DNA of 64,000 nt from Ctena decussata (lineage: Eukaryota; Mollusca; Bivalvia; Lucinida; Lucinidae): contig OZ022502.1 of NCBI GenBank assembly GCA_963989385.1, positions 7,718,501 through 7,782,500 on the forward strand, in the 5' to 3' direction. Shown here piece after piece: positions 1 to 10,269 of the stretch; positions within the stretch are counted from its first letter, which is position 1; each line of letters starts with the position of its first letter. The position numbers and the translations under genes were made by a program. The notes beneath the pieces are model-generated. The model was not told where the DNA came from and did not search any database. It saw only the letters and a list, made by a program, of their open reading frames with translations.

Positions 1-70
1 CAGTTTCTTACTACACCACGGCTTCTCAAGCTGTCTTGTTTTTACGTTGTCGTCTTAAAACGTTGATTCT

Positions 71-913
71 TATGGAAGCGCCCTAGTGACAGGTTAAAAA
101 TATTTATCTCATACGTAGGAGATAGAAAGTCCTACGCCTGACTTAGTAACTCCTACTTAGGATTTACTAACTCCTACGTAGGAGTTAAAAAGTCCTGCGT
201 AGGACTTAGTAACTCCTACGCAGGACTTAGTAACTCCTACGTAGCACTTACTAACTCCTACGTAGGACTTACTAACTCCTACGAAGGACTTACTAACTAC
301 TACGTAGGAGTTAATAAGCCGTCGTAGGACTTAGAAATTCCTACGTAGGACTTAGTAACTCCTACGAAGGACTTACTAACTCCTACGTAGGACTTAGTAA
401 CTCCTACATAGGATTTACTAACTCCTACGTAGGAGTTAATAAGTCCTACGTAGGACTTAGTAACTGCTACGTAGGACTTAGTAAGTCCTACGTAGTAGTT
501 ACTAACTCCTACGTATGAGATAATAAGTCCTACGTAGGACTTGGTAACTCCCACGTAGGACTTAGTAACTCCTACGTAGGAGTTAGTAAGTCTTACGTAG
601 GCCTTATTATCTCCTACGTAGGTGTTAGTAAGTCCTACGTAGGTTTTAGAAAGTCCTACGTAGGACTTAGTAAGTCCTACGTAGGACTTATTATATCCTA
701 CGTAGGGGTTAGTAAGTCCTACGTAGGTGTTAGTAAGTCCTACGTAGGACTTATTATCTCATACGTAGGAGTTAGTAATTCCTACGTAGGAGTTAATATG
801 TCCTACGTAGGGGTTAGTAAGTCCTACGTAGGGGTTAGTAAGAACTACGTAGGACTTCCTATGTCCTACGTATTAGATAAATATTTTTAACCTGTCACTA
901 GGACGCTTCCATA
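71..913. mobile_element. Inverted-repeat element enclosing a 21-bp minisatellite
   Basis: The two ends form 39-bp terminal inverted repeats (71-109 and 875-913), starting TATGGAAGCG, with one mismatch. They are flanked by the direct repeat GATTCT (65-70 and 914-919), which looks like a 6-bp target-site duplication. Nearly all of the inside is a 21-bp tandem repeat built around the palindrome TACGTA. No transposase is present, so this is non-autonomous. The superfamily is unclear; a 6-bp duplication fits Dada-like elements, but that is a guess. Confidence 0.8.
111..874. repeat. 21-bp minisatellite (CCTACGTAGGACTTAGTAACT type)
   Basis: About 36 tandem units of 21 bp, each with a TACGTAGG core. 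Units before about 540 mostly carry ACTTAGTAACT spacers and later ones GTTAGTAAGT, so the array has two subtypes. Because the period is a multiple of three, one frame on the minus strand stays open as a 7-residue repeat (VTKSYVG); I regard that as an artefact of periodicity, not a gene. Confidence 0.9.
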
Positions 914-1084
914 GATTCTAATCGGTATTTATTGAATCCCTTTTTCGGGCGTATGATTGTTTGGTATTTACCAATATACTGATGTAAACAATTCTGAAAG
1001 AAAATTCTTCCAGGCTATTGAGCGTAAACCCAAAATCTCAGACTAAGGCCAGCATTATCTCACAGTTACGTTTCTCTCCGATAA

Positions 1085-1360
1085 GGGCTGCGTAGCGCAA
1101 TCGGTAGGGCGCCTGTCTAAAAGCGAGAGGTCCTGGGTAGCATACCCGGTCCGGCCACTTACTTTTATTTCTCCTTCCGCTGATTCAAGAAGGGCAGTTG
1201 TCAGTTACTGGTGAAAGTAAGTGCACTTAGTATTGGTTAACCGCCTATAAGGTCTAAGCCTGCCGAGGAATAGTGTGATTAGATTAACTGACCGTCCCGA
1301 CATGACCATAGCGGTTTACCGTGAACGTTAAACAATAGAACAACAACAACAACAACATCA
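1085..1360 (+). mobile_element. tRNA-derived SINE
   Basis: The head (about 1085-1157) resembles a tRNA, with an A-box-like TAGCGCAATCGG and a degraded B box. The body (CTTCCGCTGATTCAAGAAGG, then GGCAGTTGTCAGTTACTGG) recurs at 28.7 and 29.0-29.3 kb. The 3' end is a CAA microsatellite (about 1336-1356). The degraded B box and conserved body argue for a SINE and not a functional tRNA gene. Confidence 0.75.
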
Positions 1361-2309
1361 AATCACTTCAATGAAGAAACTTCATAGTCAAATTAACATG
1401 GTGTGATCTTTAAGTTTAACTTAGTGTTTTCTCGCATTGAACTGAATCAACCCCAAATCATTGCACATGAACCGAATTGTAACGATTTGACGTCAATGAT
1501 TCACGTTAAGATTCGTCAGTGTTAAGCCTAATGACATCTTCCACACAATCAATAGCTTTGACTCGAAAAATATGCATAAAATTAATTCGAAAGACCTCAT
1601 AAACAACCCTCATGCTTGTCTTTTTTGCAATGCTTTATATGGGTGAAAATTGTGGCCACCAATCCCTTTGCGCTTATCGCTTTTACCGAATATCGACCAT
1701 AAAGATGGCTCCTGTAATTACATGGTGCCTTAAGCCCCCAAAGCTGTTCATTTTCTTACAATTTCGTTTAGTTCGATGTTGCACTTTAGTGATTTAAAAT
1801 GAAATTCTGATTCCCATATGCCTAAAAAAAATATATATCCCCCCTGCTCCATGGCCTTATGGTTTCCGATCCCCCCTAGTAGATCACAAAAAAATCTGAC
1901 CCCCCTAAATAGTCCCGTCCCAACCTGGTGATAGATGATTTGTCCATTACGTAGTTTGGTCAGTTTATAATTAACAGCCAACGTGGCAAGCGTAATTGGA
2001 TTCCAGCTTTAGTTCGGATTTCCTGAGTATACTGAAAATTGTATAATCACCCTCCATCCCTGTCGAACAATGTCCCCTACATTTCTCATCTCAGAAAAAT
2101 GCTACCCTGTTGAACTTTCCGGGTTTCTTGTAATCCAACACTTTCATATGCGGTTGTACCGGTGGAACTTAAAATGTACATGCATAACCATTTAAGGCTT
2201 TTTATTATTCCAAATCTTTTAGTGTATCTGATTTTAGGGGTGCATTCCAGTTACACTAGTTACATTTGCTAAGTACATCCGACTCCAAACATTCCCCTCT
2301 GTGCACTGC
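1361..2309. other. No recognised feature
   Basis: AT-rich intergenic sequence. Short open frames on both strands show no family resemblance, and I see no transposon ends. Confidence 0.6.
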
Positions 2310-2705
2310 AAATTACTTCCAAGCCATCTTGAGTTTCAGAATGTACTCAGGTTTTATAACCTCTGGGCCTGAAATAATTACCGCAATTAACCCTAACATG
2401 GAACAGTTTAGTTTTGCATTGCATTGCGAGGCTATGCCGAGCATCTTACTGGTTTTCTCAATGAGTTTAATAAATTCAATAATAAAGGAGCACAAATGCA
2501 AGATACTATTTATGACTTAAAATCGCTTTTTAATAGTAAATTTTGCATTAAAACGTATCAATTTTCTCCTTTTAGGAAAAGCGACGTTTCATTGACGTCA
2601 ACGCATAACGTTACTACGATATTTTCATACTTAATCCACTTGTTGATTATCTTCTATGATGCAAGGCTTTATTACACTCTCAGATGTGACGTCACATGAT
2701 AAAGT
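2310..2705 (-). repeat. Dispersed repeat, uninterrupted copy
   Basis: On the minus strand this matches 60,800-61,990 through several blocks: the CATGTGACGTCACATCT region, a CAAGTGGATTAAGTATG block, a TATGCGTTGACGTCAATG block and a CTTGCATTTGTGCTCC block. Here the blocks are contiguous, whereas the distal copy is split by a 0.9-kb inverted-repeat element. No coding capacity recognised. Confidence 0.65.
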
Positions 2706-2734
2706 GTGTTCACACACAGTCAGCTTGTGTTCAT

Positions 2735-3220
2735 ACTGTTCCACGCTCAAAATGAACGTAGCTAATGTTTTTCCACATGCACAAAATAACTGTAGCACAT
2801 GTTTTCTCACATGCACAAATAAATGTAGCTCATTCTGTTCAACATGGGTGAAGTAAATGTTGCTCATGGTTTTCTCCACATGCACAAAATAAATGTAGCT
2901 CATTCTGTTCCACATGGGCAAAATAAATGTAGCTCATGTTTTTGTACATGCGCAAAATAAATGTAACTCATTCTGTTCCTCATGAGCAAAATAAATGTAG
3001 TTCATGATGTTAAAAATGCGAAAAATAAACGTAGCTCATGCTGTTCAACATGCGCAAAATAAATGTAGTTTCATGTGTTGTTTTTTTCTACATGCACAAT
3101 ATAAATGTAGCTCATACTGTTCGACATGCGCAAAATAGATGTAGTCCATGATGTTTAACATGCGCAAAATAAATGTAGCTCATGTTGTTCCACAAACGCG
3201 ACATAAATGTAAATCATTCT
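2735..3220. repeat. 34-bp tandem repeat (AAATAAATGTAGCTCATNNTGTTC type), left part
   Basis: About 14 diverged units of roughly 34 bp (CACATGCGCAAAATAAATG plus a TAGCTCAT core). The array resumes beyond the LTR element at 8,305-8,340 and about 8,490-8,530, so the retrotransposon landed inside it. Confidence 0.85.
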
Positions 3221-3405
3221 TGTTATGTACTAATAGACACAACTAAACAATGTGGGTTCTAGCTCTGAACTAATTTATTTACAAGGCGGCAGAATGCTAT
3301 ATCACATAGATTATAGCTTATCAGGGAGGGGTATTGTTTTTAGTAATTATGTATATACTGTAAGTATAAGAACAGACTTCTTATTGCTGCTGCAAGTAAA
3401 CAACA
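3221..3405 (-). repeat. 3' LTR of the gypsy element
   Basis: 185 bp, bounded by TGTTATGTAC on the plus strand; identical to the 5' LTR except one base near 3,398. Preceded by ATTCT, the target duplication. Confidence 0.95.
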
Positions 3406-4179
3406 TTTTCCCTCCTTTAGATTAAAGTTACTAAAGTTTACTTTATTCAGTCTCAGAAAGCAATCGTTTGAATGTCACTGCTATATAACTGTTTCTGAGT
3501 CCAATTAGTTGTTGCTAATCCAATATCACAGAATATTCTCTGCTTAATGTCTTTTGCTATAAAACTACAGTCTTTTTCATAAATCCTAGTTAAACTGATG
3601 CGATTCTAATATTTAACTGCTGATTATATTATATGTATATAGCATGCAGATAATAAAATAAACAATCAGTATAGTACTGGACTCAATGAGACAAGCCTGA
3701 ATCATTCATATTTTCTTTCATTCATTAATTAGAAATTTCCCATGAAAAAAAAGTAAAAAGTATGCAAAGACCAGGAACTGAAACAATCAAAATCAAAATC
3801 CAGCCCTCAAACCATAGTTGGAAACAACTAAGATTACAAACAATCAAGATACAGAGAACATATGGCCAACCGAGTGAGCAGCTTGTTCCCGAAAGGTGGC
3901 CACTCAGCAACCCAAACCGAACCAAAAATAAAAAGAACATACATAAGGTAAAGCATCACAGAAACTCTGACACCAAAAACAATCATAGTAAATTCCTAAG
4001 ATGATACCACCCCATTCATGAAAATGGCTTGTCTGACAGAGACCAGACTTTACAGCACTGTATCCGAGATAAGTAGGTGATCATTACAACTTATCTCTTG
4101 ATAAGCAATACAGAGAGGGGTTTATTATGCCCTGTTTATCTGTAACGAGCCTTAACACATAGAATATTTACAGTTCCTT
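3406..4179 (-). other. Gypsy 3' noncoding segment with polypurine tract and a dispersed repeat
   Basis: AAAGGAGGGAAAA on the minus strand (3,406-3,418) is the polypurine tract next to the LTR. At about 3,735-3,910 there is a segment resembling a dispersed repeat found at 23.2, 35.3, 54.7, 59.1 and 59.7 kb (shared GAGTGAGCAGCTTGTTCCC-like core). No env-like frame is supported; two overlapping short frames here look incidental. Confidence 0.55.
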
Positions 4180-5817
4180 TCACTGATAAGTAAGTCTGTC
4201 GGGAGGCTTTCTGTTCCTTGTTGGGTACCGTCTTTCGACCATTTCAGGTTGCACACCACTATTTGTCGAAACTGCCTTTTCGGCACTGGTGTCCACAGAT
4301 ATGTCCGGAACCTGTTCTAACGGTTTCGGCTCTACCGATGTCGGTACTATTTGGTCTGCGTGATGACGCCAGTTTCCCTTTTCCCCCGTTTGAACTTTGT
4401 ATGAAAGCGGTCCATTTTTCTCACTTATTTTCGCACTTGTCCATTTGTCATTATTTTCTTGATAGTCTCGAAACATTACATTATCTCCAATATTGAACTG
4501 AGGCCTTTTCGAGTCAGTCAAAGAATCAAATTGCTTCTTTTGAACTGTGTCCTTCACATTTGGTTTTACCAAATCCAATCGAGAACGCATGCTTCGACCG
4601 AGAAATAGTTTTGCTGGACTTTCATTCGTAGTAGAATGAGGAGAGTTCCTATACGCCAGCAAGAAATTACCAATTTTCTGATATAGTGAGCCACTATCAG
4701 ATGCTGCTGACTTCATTGCTAGTTTGAAACTTTGCTCTGCTAATCCATTTGTAGCAGGATGCCATGGCACTGATGTTTTATGTTGAATGCCATTGTTCCT
4801 AACACATGTTTGGAATTGTTCAGATGTAAATTGTGGACCATTGTCGCTAACAATTTGTTTCGGAACACTAAATCGTCCAAACATTTGCCGCAAAACATCT
4901 ACTGTCTTTGACGCGGTTGTAGTTGTCATAACTTGCACTTCTGGCCATTTTGAGTGCGCATCCACAGCTATAAGAAACATGTGCCCTAAAAATGGTCCAG
5001 CGAAGTCAATATGTATGCGCTCCCAAGGTGCAGACGGCCATTCCCAAGGGTGTAGCGATGATTTTGTTGGTGACTTTTGATTGATTTTACAGCCAGCACA
5101 GCATTTTGCTAACTGTTCAATTTCATTGTCAAGTCCTGGCCACCAAAAGAAACTTCTGCTCAGTGCTTTCATTTTAACTATGCCAATATGTCCGACATGT
5201 ATTTCTTCCAGCACTTTATTTCTGAGTTTTAAAGGTATAATGACACGTATACCCCACATAAGACATCCTTGCTGAACTGAAAGTTCATTTCTACGCGTGA
5301 AGTATGGCTTCAGCCGCTCGTCTTGAGGTTTCTCTGTCCAGCCATTCAATGTAAAATCTAGGACTTTTGACAAAATATTATCTCGACGTGTTTCACGCTT
5401 AATGTCATTAGCACTGACAGGCAGGCTATCAATCTGCGACAAATTATAAATTTCCACAGGATAACTGTCTGGTAGTTCGTTTTCTTGTGGAAACAGCAAA
5501 CGTGAGAGAGCGTCCGCGTTGGCGTGTGATTTCGAGTTCTTGTACTCGATTTCATATTCATGTCCTTGCAAAAATAGGGCATAACGTTGCAGACGTGCTG
5601 CCGTTGTTGCTGGAATTCCTTTCTTTGGACTAAAAATTCTTAACAGCGGCTGATGATCTGTCACCAAAGTAAATTTTCGTCCATAGAGATAGCAGTGAAT
5701 TTTCTTAATTCCCCATATTATTGCTAAAGCTTCTTTGTGGATTTGGGCATAGTTTTTCTCTGCCGAATTCAATGAACGCGAAGGCGATCGGTCTTTCTTC
5801 ACCATTTTCCATGACAT
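4180..5817 (-). CDS. Gypsy Pol: RNase H C-terminus plus integrase
   Basis: An open 545-residue frame. Residues 1-110 continue the RNase H region (VTDHQPLL at 52-59; ADALSRLL at 101-108). The integrase zinc-binding domain has H207/H210 and C240/C243. The catalytic core holds D271 (HIDFAGP), D325 (SDNGPQF) and E361 (NGLAEQ), with the canonical 35 residues between the second D and the E. A C-terminal tail rich in basic residues and Pro follows; no chromodomain is recognised. The apparent start methionine is only the first one after a frame break; the true reading frame enters from the RT region upstream. It would insert element cDNA into the genome. Confidence 0.85.
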   Translation of the reverse strand: MSWKMVKKDRSPSRSLNSAEKNYAQIHKEALAIIWGIKKIHCYLYGRKFTLVTDHQPLLRIFSPKKGIPATTAARLQRYALFLQGHEYEIEYKNSKSHANADALSRLLFPQENELPDSYPVEIYNLSQIDSLPVSANDIKRETRRDNILSKVLDFTLNGWTEKPQDERLKPYFTRRNELSVQQGCLMWGIRVIIPLKLRNKVLEEIHVGHIGIVKMKALSRSFFWWPGLDNEIEQLAKCCAGCKINQKSPTKSSLHPWEWPSAPWERIHIDFAGPFLGHMFLIAVDAHSKWPEVQVMTTTTASKTVDVLRQMFGRFSVPKQIVSDNGPQFTSEQFQTCVRNNGIQHKTSVPWHPATNGLAEQSFKLAMKSAASDSGSLYQKIGNFLLAYRNSPHSTTNESPAKLFLGRSMRSRLDLVKPNVKDTVQKKQFDSLTDSKRPQFNIGDNVMFRDYQENNDKWTSAKISEKNGPLSYKVQTGEKGNWRHHADQIVPTSVEPKPLEQVPDISVDTSAEKAVSTNSGVQPEMVERRYPTRNRKPPDRLTYQ

Positions 5818-6714
5818 GTGAAATTACGGCACCTAATCCGTATGCGGAAGAGTCACAAGCCAGTTTGACATGTAGATTCGGATCGTAATGTGTCAAAACA
5901 GTGTCTGCTGTTATTAATGTTTTTACTTTTTCAAAAGCTTTTTTGCGTCTCAATTGTCCATTTAAATTTCACGTCCTTCTGCAATAGCTGATAAAGGGGA
6001 TGTAGTACACTTGCCAGATTTGGCATAAACTTGGAATAATAGTTCACAAATCCCAAAAAAGCTCTTAACTGGGTTATGTTCTCTGGCTTTGGTGCACATG
6101 TAATAGCTTCTATTTTTTGCTTGAGTTTTATGTAGACCGTTAGAGTCTATTTTGTGACCACAGTAAATAATTTCTTTCTGGAAGAAACTGCATTTCTCTT
6201 TGTTCACACGCAAGTTGTAGTCGTGTAATCTCTGAAGTACAGATTGAAGGTTTTCCAAGTGCTCTTCATCTGTTTTTTCAGTGATGATCATGTCATCAAG
6301 AATACAGCTTGTATTTGGTATTCCTTTCAATACCTGATCCATGATACGTTGCCATATTGATGGAGAGGCTGCTGTCCCGAAAACAAGTCGGTTATACTGG
6401 TATAAGCCTTTGTGTGTATTAATGGTAAGATAATTCTTGGACTTATCATCTAGTTCTAATTGATGGTTTGCTTGTCTCAAGTCTATCTTATAGCTGTCCT
6501 CCCGCCAGTGACGCAAATATATCATCGATCCTAGGCAGTGGCTATTGATCGATTTTCAGTTGCGGGTTTACAGTTGTCTTATAATCAACGCATATTCTGA
6601 GTAATCCTTCTTTGGTACTGCCACTATAGGTGTTGCCCAGTCGCTGTGATCTACTTTCTCGATTATTCCTTCCCTTTCAAGCCTTTCCAACTCTTGTTCA
6701 ACTTTTGGCTTCAT
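5705..6714 (-). pseudogene. Gypsy Pol: reverse transcriptase and start of RNase H (frame-broken)
   Basis: RT motifs are visible on the minus strand in at least three frames. The N-terminal part runs down from about 6,714 (DWATPIVAVPKKD). A 188-residue open stretch (5,962-6,525) has LRQANHQLELDD, FGTAASPSIWQR and the active-site box ILDD (Tyr of the usual YxDD replaced by Ile). The RNase H start (5,705-5,953) has KLACDSSAYGLGAV. Breaks fall near 6,590, in 6,530-6,560 and near 5,955, and the RNase H continues in the next frame from 5,817. The element cannot make an intact Pol from this copy as written. Confidence 0.8.
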
Positions 6715-6790
6715 TGCGTAAGGTACTTACCTTGCTTTGCAAAATTTTGGCTGTGCATTATCTTTCAAAGTTAAGGTAGCTTTCATGCTC

Positions 6791-7255
6791 TTAACTTTGC
6801 CTGCTTCCTCTATGAAAACTGAATTGTATTTCTGTAGAATTTCCTGAAGGTTTTTTTTCAGTTGATTTACTGGTGTTCAAAAATTTAATTGAATTCCAAT
6901 CAAGTTTAATGCATTTTAGCCATGATCTACCAAATAATGCAGGACTGTCATTTTTCACAACAAATAAATCCAAATTGTGTTCCTGTCCTTCATAATTCAC
7001 TTTCACATTAATTAATCCAGCTGGCTTAATTGTTTGACCTGAATATGTCTTGAGTGTTGTGTTTGTTTCAGATAATTTCTTGTGAGAAAACATTTGTTTG
7101 TAAGTCCTAATTGGTATAACTGATATAGCAGACCCAGTATCCAGTTCCATTTTCAAGTGTTTTCCTTCAATGCTGGGCGTTATACTGATAACGTCAGATC
7201 TCTTTACCGTATTTACCGTAACAGTTAAAAGTTCTTGCTCTTCTACAGATTTCAC
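6791..7255 (-). pseudogene. Gypsy aspartic protease region
   Basis: An open stretch of about 154 residues with the retropepsin active-site motif ELDTGSAISVIP and the downstream Ala-Leu-Phe-Gly-Arg block (SPALFGRSWL) typical of gypsy proteases. It would cleave the Gag-Pol precursor. It is joined to gag upstream only through a frame change near 7,280 and stops before RT, so I call it part of a broken polyprotein. Confidence 0.75.
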
Positions 7256-7261
7256 AGTTTT

Positions 7262-8012
7262 TGGTTTTGGCTTCTTGGATTGGTTTTTCTTTTGATTTTT
7301 TTACTCAAACAAGCTCTCTCAATGTGTCCTTTCTTGAAACAGAAATTGCATGACTCATCCTTAAAATGACATTCATCTGGCGAATGGTTTTTCCTGTCGC
7401 AGCGGAAACATGCGTTTTTGACATTTTTCTGTTTACCGTAAGAACCCTTCTTCTAACTTATCTTGTCGACAGGATCGGGCCTGTGCTGGTGCTGCAATTC
7501 TACAGCATCTTTGAAAGCTGTTTCCATGGATGTCGCGATTTCAATTGCTTTTTGCAGTGTTAAATCTGACACACAGAGTAATTTTTTCTGAATATTTTCA
7601 TTCCTAATTCCACAAACGAACCTGTCGCGTAGAGCATCGTTGAGATTTGCTTCGAAACTGCAATGTTCAGTAAGCTTCCTCAATTCTGCCACATACACAG
7701 TTATTGATTCTCCCTCTTCCTGGTCCCTTTTATGAAATCGGAATCTCTCAGCAATCACTAATGGCTTTGGGAACAAATGATCCTTTAACAGTGTCACAAT
7801 TTCATCATAACTCTTTGTTGATGGATCATCCGGCATTGTCAAATTGCGCAATAGTCCGTAGATTTTCCTCCCATAATTGCTAATAACGCAGGAACCTTCC
7901 GATCATTAGCTACCTCGTTAGCAACGAAAAACTGCGCAACACGTTCTGTGTAACTTTTCCATGTCTCCAGCTAATTATATTCTCCAACATTTCCGATAGA
8001 AAAGTTAGCCAT
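7262..8012 (-). pseudogene. Gypsy Gag with two zinc knuckles (disrupted)
   Basis: The likely start is the ATG at 8,012 (MANFSIGNVGEYN), but codon 14 is TAG. A frame change follows near 7,865, then an open stretch (7,453-7,851) with the capsid-like segment FHKRDQEEGESITVYVAEL, then TAG at about 7,453. Past that stop are two CCHC zinc knuckles, CFRCDRKNHSPDEC and CNFCFKKGHIERAC, both matching C-x2-C-x4-H-x4-C. These would bind element RNA in particles. At least three lesions make this copy non-functional unless they are sequencing errors. Confidence 0.8.
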
Positions 8013-8119
8013 TGTGATAATTCATAATTTATTCCTTTTTAAATTTTATTTCAAATTATCCAAGAAATCCAAAAACTTGGGTTCAGGCACATTAATTCCA
8101 AAATCTCGTCGGCAAATAT

Positions 8120-8304
8120 TGTTATGTACTAATAGACACAACTAAACAATGTGGGTTCTAGCTCTGAACTAATTTATTTACAAGGCGGCAGAATGCTATA
8201 TCACATAGATTATAGCTTATCAGGGAGGGGTATTGTTTTTAGTAATTATGTATATACTGTAAGTATAAGAACAGACTTCTTATTGCTGCTGCAAGTATAC
8301 AACA
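8120..8304 (-). repeat. 5' LTR of the gypsy element
   Basis: 185 bp; would carry promoter and polyadenylation functions of the minus-strand element. Followed on the plus strand by the ATTCT target duplication and remnants of the 34-bp satellite. Confidence 0.95.
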
Positions 8305-8530
8305 ATTCTTTTCCACATATGCAAAATCAAGATAAGCTCTTTATGGTTAGATGCTATGGAACCAAGAAATACATTGAAGAAACGAAAATAGCAAACTCAG
8401 TTTAACTGAGTTTGTTGATGACCAGTAGTGAAATGTGCTACACCAGACACGCCTCCTGGCACCGGCTTAAGCAGAACTCTATTTACAAAATGAACCCATG
8501 CTGTTCAACATGCACAAAATAAACATACCA
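8305..8530. repeat. Right-hand remnant of the 34-bp satellite
   Basis: Units resembling the array at 2.7-3.2 kb reappear at 8,305-8,340 (TTTTCCACATATGCAAAAT) and about 8,490-8,530 (CATGCTGTTCAACATGCAC), separated by unrelated sequence. Confidence 0.6.
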
Positions 8531-8890
8531 GATGGCACTGTACAAGAAAATATGAAAAAGCATCTGTCTAGGCACTTGCAAAACAGCAAACGTCCGTATT
8601 TATGACAAGAACAAAGTAAAAATGTTACAAGAGAAATCTAGTGTGGAATTATACAGCTTTTGTACTAGTGAGCACTATTTAAAGAAAGGTGACAGGTGGA
8701 TTTATTTGAAATGATTTTATGTTATAGGGACAGAATCGGAGACGAATCCTAAGAGATACCGAGGGCTGATAGACTGATTTATTTAAAGTTAGCGGCCAGT
8801 CAAGCTTTGTAATACAATAAAAACATCGATTGGCAAGCTCATATCGTTTTAAAAACATGCTTGAAACTGAAGCACAGCGATAGAGCAACC

Positions 8891-10029
8891 ATGATGTCAT
8901 TTATACATTTTGCATTTCTATTTTCAATCATACACGAAAGTGACATGAGACACAGTTGGAAAAGCATTCGTGACTTTGTGGTTCAGCTGCGAAATGACAG
9001 TGATAGTATGACGGAATATGTTGCGAAGATTCAAGCAATGTTCTGTCCGGAGCAACCACTTTGTGGCACCCTGACATCAGAAACAAGGCAGAATGTGAGA
9101 AACTCATTACCAGCGGGGATCCCTGTGGAAACTGGCACAGTAATGATTGATAAGTTAAAAAACTTTCTCGGGATATGCTGTTACCCTTGCTCGTGTGAGG
9201 ACACCTGTAAATATGACAGCAACTGCTGCCTAACTAAAACTTTTGAAAATAAAACAATAAATGACACAACGATATCTAGCGTCAACAGTGAATGCATTGC
9301 TTCTACAAGCAAGAGCTACGAATGGAAGTATAACTATGTTGCCAGTTACTCAAAATATTTTATGACCACCCAGTGTTTTTCTGACACAGGTTCCTCGATT
9401 CAGTCAAAATGTGAAACTCCTGACCCCTATAATATGACAGAGACTATTCCAGTAACGTCATTGAGAAGTGGACGCACGTACTGGAACCAGCATTGTGCGG
9501 TGTGTAACGATGATGCTGAGGCTATCTTATTTTGGAACATGACTGTTGTCTTCGTGGCACGTTTTGTCTTTTACAAGAGCGCTTCTGGAACTTATGTATT
9601 TCTGATATAATTGAAGAATTTTACAATCAGTTACTAGAACATGAAGAAATACTTTATATACCTCCATTTGAATTGAAGCAAAAGCGATGTGCTCCACAGA
9701 ACATACAAAAAACTTGTAGAAAATCACTAAACCATACACGAGTATCGGACCATCAATTTCTCTACGAGACATGTAATATGTTTACCTCACCTATTAGAAT
9801 GGGCGTGATGCAAACTGATGTCAGCAAAAATATATTTTGCTACATTTGCAACGAAGAAGATTTTTATCCTCCAGAAAAATATCAATGCAGTTTCAGTGAC
9901 AACATTTAACATCCAAATGAAGCTATGACCGCCCTTCTTAATTACCACGATGATTCAAAATCTTATTCTCCTATAAGCTTCTATGAAAATGGAAACTGCT
10001 CCTGTAAGGAAATTTACGATGAATACAAG
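8891..10029 (+). pseudogene. Cys-rich receptor ectodomain exon, disrupted (adhesion/secretin-like GPCR type)
   Basis: From ATG at 8,891 the frame opens with a hydrophobic signal-peptide-like segment (MMSFIHFAFLFSIIHESDM). An extracellular Cys pattern follows: FCPEQPLC, CCYPCSCEDTC, NCC, YWNQHCAVCN, with N-glycosylation sites (NKT, NDT, NMT). This arrangement is, from memory, that of large molluscan ectodomain families ahead of secretin-like 7TM domains; the 7TM is not seen here. The frame shifts by one near 9,545-9,550, continues to an in-frame TAA at 9,907-9,909, and the same frame then resumes (FYENGNCSCKEIYDEYK) up to a good splice donor AAG|GTAAGG at 10,029. A pseudogene, or a gene with two sequence errors. 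Confidence 0.6.
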
Positions 10030-10167
10030 GTAAGGTAGAGGTAAAAATTATTTTACTGGTTATTTAAGGAATGCAGAGGTGTCTTTATTAGTTTATATAC
10101 ACAATTTACGAAATAAGAAAACGATTCGATTTGTCACAACATTAGCAATTGGCTTGGTGAATAATGA

Positions 10168-10264
10168 GGATCTTACACGAGTGGTCATTTCATATGAAAT
10201 TTATGAAACGAGCCTTCGGCGAGTTTCATAAATTTCATATGAAATGACCACTAGTGTAAGATTC
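10168..10264. mobile_element. Hairpin MITE-like palindrome
   Basis: Nearly perfect inverted repeat: GATCTTACACGAGTGGTCAT on the left pairs with ATGACCACTAGTGTAAGATT on the right, with a TTCG-type loop at about 10,215. Flanks to about 10,480 are rich in ACGT/TGACGT words, like the hairpins at 34.7 and 44.3 kb. Confidence 0.75.
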
Positions 10265-10269
10265 TGTTT

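Larger units (their letters stand above)
3221..8304 (-). mobile_element. Ty3/gypsy LTR retrotransposon, complete insertion
   Basis: A 5,084-bp element on the minus strand. The 185-bp LTRs (3,221-3,405 and 8,120-8,304) begin TG and end CA and differ at one position. A 5-bp target duplication, ATTCT, sits at 3,216-3,220 and 8,305-8,309. Domain order on the minus strand is gag with two zinc knuckles, aspartic protease, reverse transcriptase, RNase H, integrase, as in Ty3/gypsy. A purine tract (minus strand of 3,406-3,418) adjoins the 3' LTR. The primer-binding site is not clear: the sequence inside the 5' LTR starts ATATTTGCCGACGAG. Gag, protease and RT frames are broken; the integrase frame is open. 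No envelope gene seen. Confidence 0.95.

Noticed and set aside
300..554. Minus-strand 84-residue frame of a 7-residue repeat
   Set aside because: Falls wholly in a 21-bp tandem repeat whose length is a multiple of three; frame openness is a periodic artefact.
111..870. CRISPR array
   Set aside because: Units are contiguous 21-bp repeats without unique spacers, in a eukaryotic genome.
1085..1157. Functional tRNA gene
   Set aside because: The B box is degraded and the same tRNA-like head and downstream body recur, which marks a SINE.
3725..4004. Possible env gene of the gypsy element
   Set aside because: Short, overlapping on both strands, no transmembrane plus Cys pattern of an envelope; sequence resembles dispersed repeat R2.
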